From contig CAVQDQ010000002.1 in NCBI GenBank assembly GCA_963711315.1, positions 682,001-746,000 of the forward strand: a stretch of DNA of 64,000 nucleotides, read 5' to 3'. Of this stretch, positions 18,262 to 28,618 are shown piece after piece. A model generated the notes under the pieces. The model searched no databases. It saw nothing but the letters and a program-made list of their open reading frames with translations, and was not told where the DNA came from. How positions within the stretch are numbered: the stretch's first letter is position 1; each line of letters opens with the position of its first letter. This DNA comes from PALSA-612 sp963711315 (lineage in GTDB: Bacteria > Actinomycetota > Thermoleophilia > Gaiellales > Gaiellaceae). The translations under genes were made by a program, and so were the position numbers.

Positions 18262-19800
18262 CTACTTCGCGTACTCGATCGCGCGCGACTCGCGAATCAC
18301 CGTCACCTTGATCTGCCCCGGGTACTCGAGGTGTTGCTCGATCTCACGGGCGATCTCGTGCGACATGAGGGCTGCCTCGTCGTCCGCGATCTCCTCGGGC
18401 TTGACGATCACGCGGATCTCACGACCGGCCTGCAACGCGTAGACGCGCTCGACGCCGCTCTTCTTGGCGGCTAGCTCCTCCAGCGCCTCCAGGCGCTTGA
18501 TGTAGGACTCGAGGCTTTCGCCGCGAGCTCCGGGGCGTGCGGCGGACGCGGCGTCGGCCGCTATCACCAGCACGGCTTCCACGGTCTGCGGTTGGACGTC
18601 GTAGTGGTGCGCCTCGATCGCGTGGACGACGCCCTGCGTCTCGCCGAAACGACGGGCGTAGCGCGCGGAGATGAGGGCGTGGGCGCCCTCCTCCTCGTGA
18701 CGTAAGAGCCTTGCCGAGATCGTGGAGCAGTGCCGCGCGCTTCGAGGTCTTGACGCTCGCGCCGAGCTCGCTCGCCATGACGCCGGCCAGCTGAACGACC
18801 TCGAGCGTGTGCTTGAGGACGTTTTGGCCGTAGCTCGTCCGGTAGCGCAGACGGCCGAGGATCTTCACAAGCTCCTCGTGAAACTCGCCGCAGTTTGCCT
18901 CGAAGACAGCCTGGTCACCGGCCTGGCGGATGAGGTCATCGACCTCCGCCTTCGACTGGTAATACATCTCCTCCACGCGGGCAGGATGGATCCGGCCGTC
19001 TTCGAGCAGCCGCTGCAGCGTGAGCTTCGCCACCTCGCGCCTGATGCCGTCGAACGACGAGAGCACGACTGCCTGCGGCGTGTCGTCGACGATGAAGTCC
19101 ACGCCGGTCAGATGCTCGAGTGCTCGAATGTTGCGGCCTTCACGACCGATGATCCGGCCCTTCATGTCGTCGGAGGGAAGCTCGACGATGGAGACCGTCG
19201 TCTCGGCGGCGTGGCTCGCCGCCACGCGCTGGAGTGCGTCGGCCACGAGGTTCCGCGCCTTCCGACGGGCCTCAGCGGTCGCGTCCTCGTCGAGTTGCCG
19301 CACGCGCCGCGCCAATTCGTGGCGGACGAGCTCCTCGGAGCGCTCGAGGACCTCCGCCTTCGCATCTTCGAAGGTCAGCCGGGCAATTCGTTCCAGACTC
19401 GCTCTGCTCGTCGGCCTTCGCAGACTTCAACTCCTCCTGTAGCTCTCGTACGTGCGTCTCGCGGTCGGCGAGGCCCTGGTTGCGGCGCTCGAGCTCCTCG
19501 TGCTTCCGGTTTAGCTCGCCCTCGGCGAGCCGCACTCGCTGCTCGCGCTCGAGCGTTTCGGTCCGGCGCCCGTCGAGGTCTCGCTCGGTCTCGCTGCGCA
19601 CTCTCGCTGCCTCCTCCTTGGCGGCCAGCTCGGACTCTCTGCGGAGTGCGTCCGCCTCTCCTCTTGCCTCTTCGAGCAGCAGGCGTGCGGGTTCGTCGAG
19701 CAGCAGCGAGCTTCGAGTCCGTAAGGAAGCTCACGACGGCCCAGGCGCCGACAACTCCGGCGACAAGGCCGATCGAGGATTCCGACAACGTACGGCACAA
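18262..19800 (-). CDS. rny: Ribonuclease Y (frameshifted)
   Basis: RNase Y is a membrane-anchored endoribonuclease that starts mRNA decay. The N terminus has one transmembrane helix (IGLVAGVVGAWAVVSFLTD), then a long coiled coil rich in Glu and Arg. The KH domain has GRIIGREGRNIRALEHLTG. The HD domain has KHTLEVVQLAGVMASELGAS and ALLHDLGKALT, and the C-terminal domain ends QIKVTVIRESRAIEYAK. Breaks lie near 19710, 19400 and 18705. The start is a TTG at 19800, whose short N terminus leads straight into the helix. With RNase J also present, the window holds both main RNA-decay nucleases of Gram-positive type. Confidence 0.92.
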
Positions 19801-20048
19801 GCCCTCCGATCGTTCGCCCCGCCGGAAGTGACGTGGGTCCGACTCGATACCGAGCCCGCGCGGGCGAATGCCGCAAATCGGGGGGAGCGGCGCCGATGCC
19901 GCTCGAGGAAGAGCAGCCGCCTCAGGCTGCTGCCGAATGCTCCCTTCGTCGTGTGGTCGGCGCTTTCGAGGTCACTGGTGTCTTGGTGGTCGAGGTTCCC
20001 GATTCTTGGAAGTTCGTCTACGCAGAAAGGATGAGTCGTGAATCCATC

Positions 20049-20478
20049 TTACTCCTGCTCGCCCGCGGACCGCAATGCGGTCTCGATCGTGTCGTCGGCG
20101 TAGCCCTTGCGATGGAGCGTCCGGGCGAGCTGCGCGGCATCACTCGCTCGTCGGGCCAGCGCCTCCGCTCGCGCGGCCTCGGGCTCGACGCTCTCGAGTG
20201 CCGAGTCGATGTCGACGTCGGCAATGCCTCGTCGCCGCAGGTCGACGCGGATGGCGAGATCGCCTTGCAGCCTGGCGGCGAGCACGCGTGCCCGCTCGGC
20301 GGCCGTTCGCTCGTCGGACTGGTAGCCCGCCTCTGTGAGCTGCGAGCTTGCGCGCTCTGCGTCCTCGGCATCGATGCCCGACCGCTCCAGGCGCGCCACG
20401 AGCTCGGTACGTGACAGCTCGCGGCGGGATAGCGCCTTCAGCCCCGCCTCGAGAGCGTGCGGCGATGGCTTCGGCCAC
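20049..20478 (-). CDS. recX: RecX regulatory protein (frameshift near its start)
   Basis: RecX modulates RecA filaments. The helical three-repeat pattern is present: LSRRELSRTELVARLERSGI, then RAAERARVLAARLQGDLAI with VDLRRRGIADVDIDSALE, then ARTLHRKGYADDTIETALRS. The GTG at 20478 follows the recA stop directly (TGAGTG), but that frame shifts to the conserved one near 20455. Otherwise the conserved frame has no start codon until 20399, which would remove the first repeat. The recA-recX order is the usual one. Confidence 0.85.
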
Positions 20479-21574
20479 TCAGGCCTTCGAGACCGGCTCT
20501 GCCTCCTCGACTTCTTCGACGTCTGACTCGCCGGCCGGCTCCTCGACGGCTTCCACCGTGGGCAAGAGTCTCGCGGAGACGATCTGGTCGGGCCCGACGA
20601 CCGCTTGGAGCCGTTGGAGGATCGCCTGGCAGACGTCGGGATGCTCGCGCAGGAACGCCGTTGCGTTCTGACGGCCCTGGCCGAGTCGCTCGTCGTCGAA
20701 GGAGAAGTACGAGCCCGACTTCTGCACCGCCTTCTGCTCGAGCGCGGCGTCGAGCACCGTGCCCTCCCAGGAGATGCCGGCGCCGAAGTAGATGTCGAAC
20801 TCCGCCTGCTTGAACGGAGGCGCCACCTTGTTCTTCACGACTTTCACGCGCACGCGGTTCCCGATCGCCTCGACGCCGTCCTTGAGCGTCTCGATGCGGC
20901 GGATGTCGAGGCGGACAGACGAGTAGAACTTCAGCGCGCGGCCGCCGGGCGTCGTCTCGGGATTGCCGAACATCACGCCGATCTTCTCGCGCAGCTGGTT
21001 CGTGAAGATGCAGACGGTGTCGGTGCGGTTGAGCGTGCCGGCGAGCTTGCGTAGCGCCTGGCTCATCAACCGCGCCTGAAGGCCGACGTGCGCATCACCC
21101 ATCTCGCCTTCGATCTCGGCCTTCGGCACGAGCGCGGCCACGGAGTCGACGGCGACGACGTCGAGCGCGCCCGAGCGGATGAGCAACTCGGCGATCTCGA
21201 GCCCCTGCTCTCCGGTGTCGGGCTGGGAGACGAGCAGTTCGTCGATGTTGACGCCGATTCGCCGCGCGTACTGGGGATCCATCGCGTGCTCTGCGTCGAT
21301 GAATGCAGCAGATGCCGCCGCGCCGTTGCGCTTCGGCGATCACGTGGTAGACGAGCGTCGTCTTGCCCGACGCCTCCGGGCCGAAGATCTCGACGACGCG
21401 TCCGCGCGGAAGCCCTCCGATGCCGAGCGCCATGTCGAGGGCCAGGGAGCCCGTGGAGACGGCTCCGATCGAGACCTGCGGCCGGTCGCTCATCTTCATG
21501 ACCGACCCCTTGCCGAACTGCCGCTCGATCTGTCCGAGCGCCGTGTCGAGAGCTTCGCCGCGATCCACAGTCAT
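20479..21574 (-). CDS. recA: RecA recombinase (one frameshift)
   Basis: RecA is the DNA strand-exchange and SOS-activating ATPase. The first part has QFGKGSVMKMSDRP, the Walker A GPEASGKTTL and YHVIAEAQRRGGICC. The second has MDPQYARRIGVNIDELLVSQ, VDSVAALVPKAEIEGEMGD, IFTNQLREKIGVMFGNPETT and RVKVVKNKVAPPFKQAEFDI. The reading frame changes once near 21310, in the FIDAEHA segment. Loss of RecA is very unlikely here, so this break is strong evidence of a sequence error. AGGAGG precedes the ATG. The start overlaps the thpR stop as TGATG. Confidence 0.97.
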
Positions 21575-22113
21575 CAGCCTCCTAGAGAAACGGACTCCAA
21601 CACCTCATATCGCGCGCCTCCGCGCGCGAGCACCGAATGGTAGACAGCGGCACCGGACGGACTGAAGGGCGAGAGGTCGGGCAAGGGCGGCCGGAGCTTC
21701 GGCTGAGAGCGGAAGCGCAGCACCGTGACGTGCGGGAGCCATGGCCGTGCCTCCGGCTTGTACACGCCGATGCGCTCCAGTCGCTCGTGAAGGGCGCGTG
21801 CCAGCCGCCCCGCCCGTTCCTCCTCGTCCGCGAGGACGAGCATGCCGACGCTTCGCGTCTCCCGATAGCGCTCGGGGCTGAGGCGGATCGGCTCAGCGAG
21901 CGATCCTGCAGCCGCCTCGAGCGCCTCGGAGACAGGCCCCACGTCATCTGCCGGGCGGTGCCCGAGGAAGGCGAGCGTGATGTGGAGGTTGCGAGGCTCG
22001 ACGATCCTGGCAGCGGAGCGGAGGGTATGGCGCTGCCACTCGGCGAGCTCGCCGCGCACGCTCTCCGGGAGCGTGAGGCCGCAGAAGAGACGCAAGCGTT
22101 CATCGGCAGCCAC
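21574..22113 (-). CDS. thpR: RNA 2',3'-cyclic phosphodiesterase (2'-5' RNA ligase family)
   Basis: This is a two-histidine phosphoesterase of about 179 residues, with both HxTx motifs: NLHITLAFLGHRP and PHVTVLRFRSQP. The N-terminal LRLFCGLTLPESVRGELAEW is typical. The GTG start at 22113 lies 14 bases after cinA. Its stop overlaps the recA start, so cinA-thpR-recA-recX form one operon, an arrangement seen in several Gram-positive lineages. Confidence 0.9.
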   Translation of the reverse strand: MAADERLRLFCGLTLPESVRGELAEWQRHTLRSAARIVEPRNLHITLAFLGHRPADDVGPVSEALEAAAGSLAEPIRLSPERYRETRSVGMLVLADEEERAGRLARALHERLERIGVYKPEARPWLPHVTVLRFRSQPKLRPPLPDLSPFSPSGAAVYHSVLARGGARYEVLESVSLGG

Positions 22114-22127
22114 CGTAGCGGCCTCGC

Positions 22128-23408
22128 TCAAACGGAATCGTGCCGGCTCTGTGCCAAGAGACGCCTGGCGAGATGGAGCACCGCCACCGCCGCGCGGCGC
22201 CGGATCGACTCCCGGTCGGCGGGGTAGCTGAAGTCGACGCCGCGGCTTGCGTCGGGAGTCTCCGCATGGACGTAGACGAGCCCGACGGGCTTCTCCGGAG
22301 TCCCGCCTCGCGGTCCCGCAACGCCGGTCACCGCGAGTCCGACGTCGGCGCCGAGACGCTCGCGAACGCCGCGCGCCATGGCGGCGGCCGTCTCGGCAGA
22401 CACGGCACCGTGCTCGCGCAGCAGGTCTGCAGGAACCCCAAGCTCGTTCTCCTTGACCGCATCCGCGTAGGCGACGATGCCGCCGAGGAAGACATCGCTC
22501 GCGCCGGAAATCGACGTCAGGCGCTCGGCGACGAGGCCACCGGTGCACGACTCCGCAGTGCCGATCGTCAGCCCGAGCGCGCGGGCGAGCGCGAGCACGA
22601 TCTCCTCCACGGGCCGCTCGTCCTCGGAGAACGCGTACCGGTCGTGCTCAGCTCGAAGAGCGGTCGACAGCTCGTCGGCGCGCAGCTCGGCGCCGGGCTC
22701 GACGAGCATGTCGACGTGGATCTCGAAGTCACGGGCGCAGACAGTGACGTCGACGCCCGCCCCGTCACCGCCCGCCTCGTACAGCGTCCGTGCGACGGTC
22801 GACTCGCTGACGCCGTAGAGGCGAAGCGTCCGCCGGCCACGGGGGCGAGCGCGTGCTATCACGTCCCGCACCGGCTCTGTCTCGAGCGCACCGGGCCACA
22901 ACCGCTGCAGCTCGCCCGGAGGGCCGGGCAGGACCACAACGGCCGCACCGCCGCTCTGTAGGACGAAGCCGGGAGCCGTTCCGGCCAGCCCGATCGAGAT
23001 CGCGCCCTCGGGCAGCGTCGCCTGCTTGCGCACGCCGTGCGCGAAGTCGGCGTACGGCCTCCCCAGACGCTCGGCGTACGAACGGGACACGGCCTCGATC
23101 TGCGCCTCCAGGCCTTCGTCGACGACCAGACCCACGCCGGCAGCGCGGGCGACCATCTCCACGGTGCGATCGTCGTGCGTCGGCCCCAGCCCCCCGGACA
23201 CGGCGCAGAGATCGGCACCGAGCCCTTCGCGCAGCGCGGCCTCCAGGTCGGAAGCGTCGTCTCCGACGATCGTGATCCGGGCGGGATCGAGACCGAGCGA
23301 CAGCACGGCATGCGCGAGAAACGGGCCGTTACGGTCCCGTCGGTCGCCGCGGACGAGCTCGCTGCCGGTGGCGACGATCGCCACACGCGGCCGCGAAACG
23401 TCGCTCAA
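22128..23408 (-). CDS. cinA: CinA family protein (competence/damage-inducible; nicotinamide amidase domain)
   Basis: The 426-residue protein is intact. An N-terminal MoCF/MoeA-like domain (VAIVATGSELVRGDRRDRNG, VSGGLGPTHDDRTVEM) may act as an ADP-ribose pyrophosphatase. A C-terminal NMN deamidase domain follows (TIGTAESCTGGLVAERLTS, GGIVAYADAVKENELGV, AVTGVAGPRGGTPEKPVGLV). In Gram-positive bacteria cinA is usually upstream of recA, as here. Start context and length are normal. Confidence 0.95.
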   Translation of the reverse strand: MSDVSRPRVAIVATGSELVRGDRRDRNGPFLAHAVLSLGLDPARITIVGDDASDLEAALREGLGADLCAVSGGLGPTHDDRTVEMVARAAGVGLVVDEGLEAQIEAVSRSYAERLGRPYADFAHGVRKQATLPEGAISIGLAGTAPGFVLQSGGAAVVVLPGPPGELQRLWPGALETEPVRDVIARARPRGRRTLRLYGVSESTVARTLYEAGGDGAGVDVTVCARDFEIHVDMLVEPGAELRADELSTALRAEHDRYAFSEDERPVEEIVLALARALGLTIGTAESCTGGLVAERLTSISGASDVFLGGIVAYADAVKENELGVPADLLREHGAVSAETAAAMARGVRERLGADVGLAVTGVAGPRGGTPEKPVGLVYVHAETPDASRGVDFSYPADRESIRRRAAVAVLHLARRLLAQSRHDSV

Positions 23409-23412
23409 CGTC

Positions 23413-24128
23413 CTAGCCGCAGCTGGACTTCGAGGTCACCTGCCTGCGGGTGACCGTCACCACCTGCGGGCAGCCCGTGCCCAGCGTCGCCGGCCGACCA
23501 CCGAGCGTGACGCGGAGGTTCTCCGGAGAGCCGACGTTGAACCAGAGCCGCTTGCCGGCGAAGCGCTGTGTCTCGCCCTTCTCGAGCGTCCCCTGGAAGA
23601 GCACTCGGCCGGTTGCTCCGCCGGTCCGTGATTCGAGCAGCGACGCGCCGCCGACCGCGGTGACCACGAACACCGCGTGATTCTTCGGCGCGTGTGTTCG
23701 GGCGGCCGGAGTGAGGTTGGGGGGAACTCCGTGTCCCCCGGGCTGCCGCCTCCGTAGTTCCACGCCGCGATGACGAGCGCGGTGACGACGGCGATGCCGA
23801 CCACGGTCAGCAGCACCATGCGCCGCTCGGCCCGCTTGTGGTGGTGCTCGCGGATCCGGATGCGTCTCGTGCGCACGGCCCCAGGCTCCTCGTCGATCCA
23901 GAACCGCGACGTGTACTCGTCCACGAACAGCTGGCCGTCGAGATCGAGGTAGTCGGCGTACGCCTTGAGGAAGCTCTTGATGTACGCCTGGCCCGGGAGG
24001 ATGTCGAAGCTTTCCGTCTCCAGCGCTCGCAGGTACTTGGCGCGGATCTTCGTGTCCCGCTCGGCCTCGGGGATCTCGATGCTCTTCCGAAGGCGAGCTT
24101 CGCGCAGGCTGGTTCCTATTTCGAACAT
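23413..24128 (-). CDS. rodZ: RodZ-like cytoskeletal protein with helix-turn-helix (one frameshift)
   Basis: RodZ links MreB to cell-shape synthesis. The N-terminal HTH_25 domain is MFEIGTSLREARLRKSIEIP and KIRAKYLRALETESFDILPG. A charged linker (RIRIREHHHKRAERR) and a single membrane helix (LLTVVGIAVVTALVIAAW) follow, then an extracellular DUF4115 domain (LFQGTLEKGETQRFAGKRLW). The frame breaks near 23730, between membrane helix and outer domain. The start is ATG 24128. It sits between ftsK and cinA, as in the Bacillus ymfM region. Confidence 0.87.
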
Positions 24129-24151
24129 TCGCGGGGATTCTACGGAAGTCC

Positions 24152-24502
24152 TCAGTCGGCGAACAGTGTCAACAGAGCATAGAAAGCCAGAGCCAATCCC
24201 GTCGTCGCCGCGATCCAGAGCGCGAGCACGCCGAGCCACTTGCCGGCCTGCGCTGCGCCCTCTCCCCCGCTCCGGCCGAGTGTCCGCTGTGCCGTCTCAC
24301 GCCCGCGGCGGGCGAGCACGATGGCGAAGATGCCGAGCAGCCCCGCCAGTGCCGCCGAGGCGCAGGACTGCACGAGGCTGAGCTCGTCGAAGTACTGTGA
24401 GGCGGCGATCGCGAGCGGCACGATCGCGACTGCCACCACTCCGACGACCAGCGACGCGGAAGCGCGCGGGTTCCGCGCGCGCGGCAACTCCATCGCGGTC
24501 AT
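24152..24502 (-). CDS. Small membrane protein, DUF4190-like
   Basis: This 116-residue protein has about three hydrophobic helices (ASLVVGVVAVAIVPLAIAAS, ASAALAGLLGIFAIVLARRG, LGVLALWIAATTGLALAFYA). The short polar N terminus and the ARRGRETA loop resemble DUF4190 proteins. The function is unknown. The ATG overlaps the stop of the permease gene, so it is probably the last gene of the ABC transporter operon. A second in-frame ATG lies at 24493. Confidence 0.65.
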   Translation of the reverse strand: MTAMELPRARNPRASASLVVGVVAVAIVPLAIAASQYFDELSLVQSCASAALAGLLGIFAIVLARRGRETAQRTLGRSGGEGAAQAGKWLGVLALWIAATTGLALAFYALLTLFAD

Positions 24503-25722
24503 TGCTTGACGTAGGGCTTGCCGTCGGCGGCTGGCGGTGTGGAGCGGCCGACGACGCCGGCCACGACGACGAGCGTCACGACGTAGGGCAACGCGCGGAA
24601 GAGCGTCGTCCAGGCGGCGTCGGATCCGTACGCGCTGGGCAGGCGCAGGGCAAGCGCCTCCGAGAACCCGAAGAGGAGACAGGCGACGAATGCGCCGCCC
24701 GGCCGCCACCGTCCGAAAATGACGGCGGCTAGCGCAATGAAGCCTCGTGCTGCGGTCATGTTCTCGTTGAAGCCGTGCGTGATGCCGTTCGAGAGGTACA
24801 CGCCGCCCATGCCGGCGAGCGCCCCGGAGAGCACGACGGCTCCGTAGCGCATCGCGTAGACCGAGATACCGACGGTGTCGGCCGCCTTCGGGTGTTCGCC
24901 GACGGATCGCAGGCGAAGACCAACCGGCGTACGGAAGAGGACGAAGTGGCTGACGAGCACGAGCACAAGCGCCACCCAGATGAGGATGTTCATGTCTCCG
25001 ATCGCCTTGTCTACGAACGAGTCCTCGGGAACCCACGGCAGGTGGACGGTCGGCGTGAAGTCGACGTCCCCCGGTGTGCCCTGGTCGGTGTAGACGTCGA
25101 TGAAGAAGTACCCCGTGATGCCGAGTGCCAGGAAGTTGACGGCGGTACCGCTGACGATCTGGTCGGCGCGCAGATGGATGGATACGAAGGCGTGCACGAG
25201 GGCGAGCGCCGCTCCCGCGACGATCCCGGCGGCGAGGCCCCAGTACCACGCCCCGAGCTTGTCGGCGCCGAGGAACCCGAAGAAGGCGCCCATCAGCAGC
25301 ATGCCCTCGAGGCCGATGTTCACGACGCCGCTGCGCTCGGAGAAGATTCCTCCCAGCGCTGCGAATGTCAGCGGCGTCGCCGCCCGCAACGTCGCGGCGA
25401 TGAGGGCAGACCACACGAACGTCTGCTCGAGTGACGTCACCTCCGAGCGGGTGACCAGCCAGCCCACGAGCAGCCCGAGCAGCCCGACGCCCACCGCGCC
25501 CCACGCGAGCCTGCGGGAGACCCCGGCCCGGCGTGCCGTCAAGCCGGCGATCACTCCGAGACCGCCGAGAGCAATTGGTACGAGGGGCGAACGCGCAGTG
25601 ACCGGGGGCACCGTCAACCAGAAGGCCAGCACGCCGAGTGCGATGCCGCCCCAAGCGAGGTAGCTCGGCCGGACGAGGTCCGCCAGCCGTCCCCGTTCGA
25701 CGGTGCCCGTCGAGACGCTCAC
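24499..25722 (-). CDS. Nucleoside-type ABC transporter permease (second subunit)
   Basis: This is a branched-chain-amino-acid-like permease (BPD_transp_2) of the NupQ/YufQ branch. It has many membrane helices and the conserved SERSGVVNIGLEGMLLMGAF block. The coupling-loop region is TPVGLRLRSVGEHPKAADTV. It is intact at 407 residues. The GTG at 25722 is chosen because it overlaps the previous permease stop as GTGA. With the BMP-type binding protein, uptake of purine or other nucleosides is the best prediction. Confidence 0.9.
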   Translation of the reverse strand: MSVSTGTVERGRLADLVRPSYLAWGGIALGVLAFWLTVPPVTARSPLVPIALGGLGVIAGLTARRAGVSRRLAWGAVGVGLLGLLVGWLVTRSEVTSLEQTFVWSALIAATLRAATPLTFAALGGIFSERSGVVNIGLEGMLLMGAFFGFLGADKLGAWYWGLAAGIVAGAALALVHAFVSIHLRADQIVSGTAVNFLALGITGYFFIDVYTDQGTPGDVDFTPTVHLPWVPEDSFVDKAIGDMNILIWVALVLVLVSHFVLFRTPVGLRLRSVGEHPKAADTVGISVYAMRYGAVVLSGALAGMGGVYLSNGITHGFNENMTAARGFIALAAVIFGRWRPGGAFVACLLFGFSEALALRLPSAYGSDAAWTTLFRALPYVVTLVVVAGVVGRSTPPAADGKPYVKQ

Positions 25723-26992
25723 AACGGCGATCTCCTGCCGACGCCGATCACCCTCCCGCTCTTCGACCACAGCCAGAGGATCACGATGTCCGCGCCGATG
25801 AAGAGCAGGACGAGCGCCTGGATCGTCAGCGAGAGGTTTCCTGCCTGCTCCGGGATGTCGAATGCCTCAGGCGGGATGTTTCGCGATGCCGTGCCGTTGA
25901 GCAGTGCTGCGAAGACGAGCGCCGACAGGCCGACCCCGAGCGCCGTGTTACGACCCAGTAGTGCGACGGCGATGCCCGTGAACCCGATGAGGGACGACTG
26001 GATGTCCGAGAAGCCGATCGAATAGCGCCAGCCGAGCATGTCCACGGCGCCCGCGAGGCCTGCGAAGACGCCCGAGATGGCCATCGCGAGGAAGTAGTTA
26101 CGCGCCACAGAGATGCCGCCGTAGCGTGCGGCCTCGGGGTTAAAGCCGACGGCTCGCACCTCGTAACCGAGCGTCGTCCTGCTGATGATCACCCAGAACG
26201 CCACGAGAGCAGCGAACGCGATGAAGAGTCCGACATGAAGCCCTTGGAGGACGGGGTCTCCCCAGAAGACTGGAAGCTTCGCGCCCTCGACGACGACGTT
26301 CGAGGTGGGGCTGAACACCTGCTCGGTGTTCTGGAGCGGACCTCCCTGGCTGAACAGGTAGAGCCCGACCCAGTACGCGATCCAGTTGAGCATGATCGTC
26401 GTGATCACTTCATGGGCGCCGAAGGCCGCCTTGAGGATGCCGGCGATGCCGGCCCAGGCCGCCCCGGCCAGCCCTGCGGCGACAACTGCGAATATCACGT
26501 GGACGAAGCTGTTCAGCTCGGAGAACGACGATCCAATCCAGATCGCGAAGTACGCCCCGACGAAGTACTGGCCCTGGCCGCCGATGTTGAAGAGCCCACA
26601 GCGGAATGCAAAGGCGACGGCCAAACCGACGAGCACGAGTGTCGTCCAGAGGATGAGCGTCTGCTGGAGGTTCGTCGCGGCGAGCGAGTCGAAGTCGTTC
26701 ACGTTCCAGGGGAACCACACCTTGGCGTCGGAGAAGGGGAGGCCCACCTCGGTACGACCCAACCTGGTAGAACCATTCGAGGCCGGTGCCGGTCCAGATG
26801 CCCTGGTAGACCTTGATCGGGTTGTGGCCCGTCGCCGAGCACGACGAGGCCGCCGGCGAGGAACGCGAGGACGGCGGTCAGTATGGGCGCGACCCAGCCG
26901 CCGGCGCGCTGCCAGCGGTCGAAGCGCGCTGCTGCGGTCCCGTTCTCGCCCTCGGAAGGTCCCGGCTGGTGGACGGTCGGGTCGACGCTCAT
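25719..26992 (-). CDS. Nucleoside-type ABC transporter permease (first subunit, frameshifted)
   Basis: This is the NupP/YufP-like permease. Conserved blocks are FRCGLFNIGGQGQYFVGAYF, FGAHEVITTIMLNWIAYWVG and TTLGYEVRAVGFNPEAARYG. The N-terminal cytoplasmic segment and first helix (GGWVAPILTAVLAFLAGGLV) are in another frame, with breaks near 26835 and 26765. The start is ATG 26992, overlapping the ATPase stop as ATGA. It pairs with the following permease to form the membrane channel. Confidence 0.88.
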
Positions 26993-28525
26993 GCCGCCGC
27001 TTCCTCGGCCTTGCCGCCGCCCAGCATCGCGATGCCGAGCTCCTCCTCGGTCACGTCTGGCCCGTACTCGCCGACGATCTGCCCCTCGTACATGGCGAGG
27101 ATGCGGTCGGACAGCGACAGGACCTCGTCGAGCTCGAGGGAGACGAGGAGAACGGCGCGGCCTTCGTCGCGCTCCTCCACGAGCCGCCGGTGGACGTATT
27201 CGATGGCGCCCACGTCGAGGCCGCGCGTGGGCTGAGCTGCGATCAGCACCCGCGGGTCATTGCCCACCTCGCGAGCGATCACGACCTTCTGCTGGTTCCC
27301 GCCCGAGAGCGACTTGGCGGCCGTCTTCGGCCCTCCGCCGCGCACGTCGAACTCCTTCAGGAGCCGGGCGGCACGCGCGATCAGGCGCCCCGGCCGTAGC
27401 CAGCCGAAGCGCGAGTTGGGCGGACGGTCGAAGTCGTGGAGCGCGATGTTCTCGGCGAGCGTGAACTCGAGGACGAGCCCGCGCCGCTGGCGATCCTCGG
27501 GAATGTGACCGACGCCGGCGTCGAGGATCCGGTTTGTGCTCGCTCCAGTGAGGTCACGTCCGCCGATGCGAGAAGCTGCCGCTTTCGATCTTCCGCAGAC
27601 CGGTCAGTGCCTCCACGAGTTCCGTCTGGCCGTTGCCGTCGACGCCGGCGATACCGACGATCTCACCGGCCCGCACCTCGAACGAGACTCCGCTCACGGC
27701 TTCGAGCTCGCGCTCGTCGAGCACGTGGAGATCCACGACGGCGAGCAGCGGCTCCTTGGGCACGGAGGGCGTCTTCTCGATGCGCAGGAGCACGTCGCGA
27801 CCGACCATCAGCCGCGCGAGCTCAGCCTCTGTGGCACCCGCGGCGGGCAGCGTCTCGATCTTCTTGCCGCGCCGGAGCACGGTGATCCGGTCGGCGATCT
27901 CCAGGACCTCGTGAAGCTTGTGGCTGATGAAGATGATCGACATCCCCTCGCGTACGAGGTTCCTGAGGATGCCGAAGAGCTCGAGCGCCTCCTGCGGGGT
28001 GAGCACCGCCGTGGGCTCGTCGAGGATGAGGATGTCCGCGCTCCGGTAGAGCGCCTTGAGGATCTCGACGCGTTGCTGCTGGCCGACCGAGATGCTCTCG
28101 ACGCGCGCCGACGGGTCGATCGCGAAGTTGAATGTCTCCGCGAGGTTCTTGACGCGCTGTCGTGCGGCGTGCATGTCGAGCAAGACGTGCGCCGTGGTCG
28201 GCTCGGTGGCGAGCACGATGTTCTCGGCCACCGTCATCACGGGGATGAGCATGAAGTGCTGGTGCACCATGCCGATCCCGCGCTCGATCGCCTCCTTCGG
28301 CGAGTGAATGCGCACGGGCTCTCCTTTGACGAGGATCTCGCCGTCGTCCGGGTGGTAGAGCCCGTAGAGGATGCTCATGAGCGTCGACTTGCCTGCGCCG
28401 TTCTCCCCGAGCAGCGCGTGCACCTCGCCGGCCCGCAGGTCGAAGTCGATGTGGTCGTTCGCGAGCACGCCCGGGAACTGCTTCGTGATGCCGCGCAGCT
28501 CGAGAATGACGGGGCGGTCGCTCAC
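26989..28525 (-). CDS. Nucleoside ABC transporter ATP-binding protein with two ATPase domains (frameshifted)
   Basis: A tandem ATPase of the NupO/YufO and sugar/nucleoside type. Domain 1 has the Walker A GENGAGKSTLM, the RGIGMVHQHFMLIPVMTVAE block, signature SVGQQQRVEILKAL and Walker B ILILDEPTAVLTP. Domain 2 starts with GVDGNGQTELVEAL in place of a classical Walker A, as is usual for this family. It continues with signature SLSGGNQQKVVIAREV and a degenerate Walker B AAQPTRGLDVGA. The frame breaks near 27565. The start is GTG 28525. A strong hairpin separates it from the binding-protein gene upstream. Confidence 0.9.
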
Positions 28526-28569
28526 GCGCCGGGATTCTATGGCCTTCGCGACGCGCTCCCCGAACAGAA

Positions 28570-28596
28570 CGAGGGCGGGCACTGGGCCCGCCCTCG
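28570..28596 (-). terminator. Perfect 11-bp hairpin between binding-protein and ATPase genes
   Basis: CGAGGGCGGGC and GCCCGCCCTCG pair fully across a 5-base loop. The hairpin lies in the 93-base gap after the BMP gene stop and before the ATPase gene. There is no U tract. It could be a partial terminator or a 3' stabiliser that keeps binding-protein mRNA more abundant than the rest of the operon, a known pattern for ABC transporters. Confidence 0.7.
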
Positions 28597-28618
28597 TGGA
28601 ACTGCGTGTTCGGAGTGG

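Noticed and set aside
20479..21574. recA as a pseudogene
   Set aside because: Both halves are perfectly conserved around one break in a window full of similar breaks; a sequence error is the simpler explanation.
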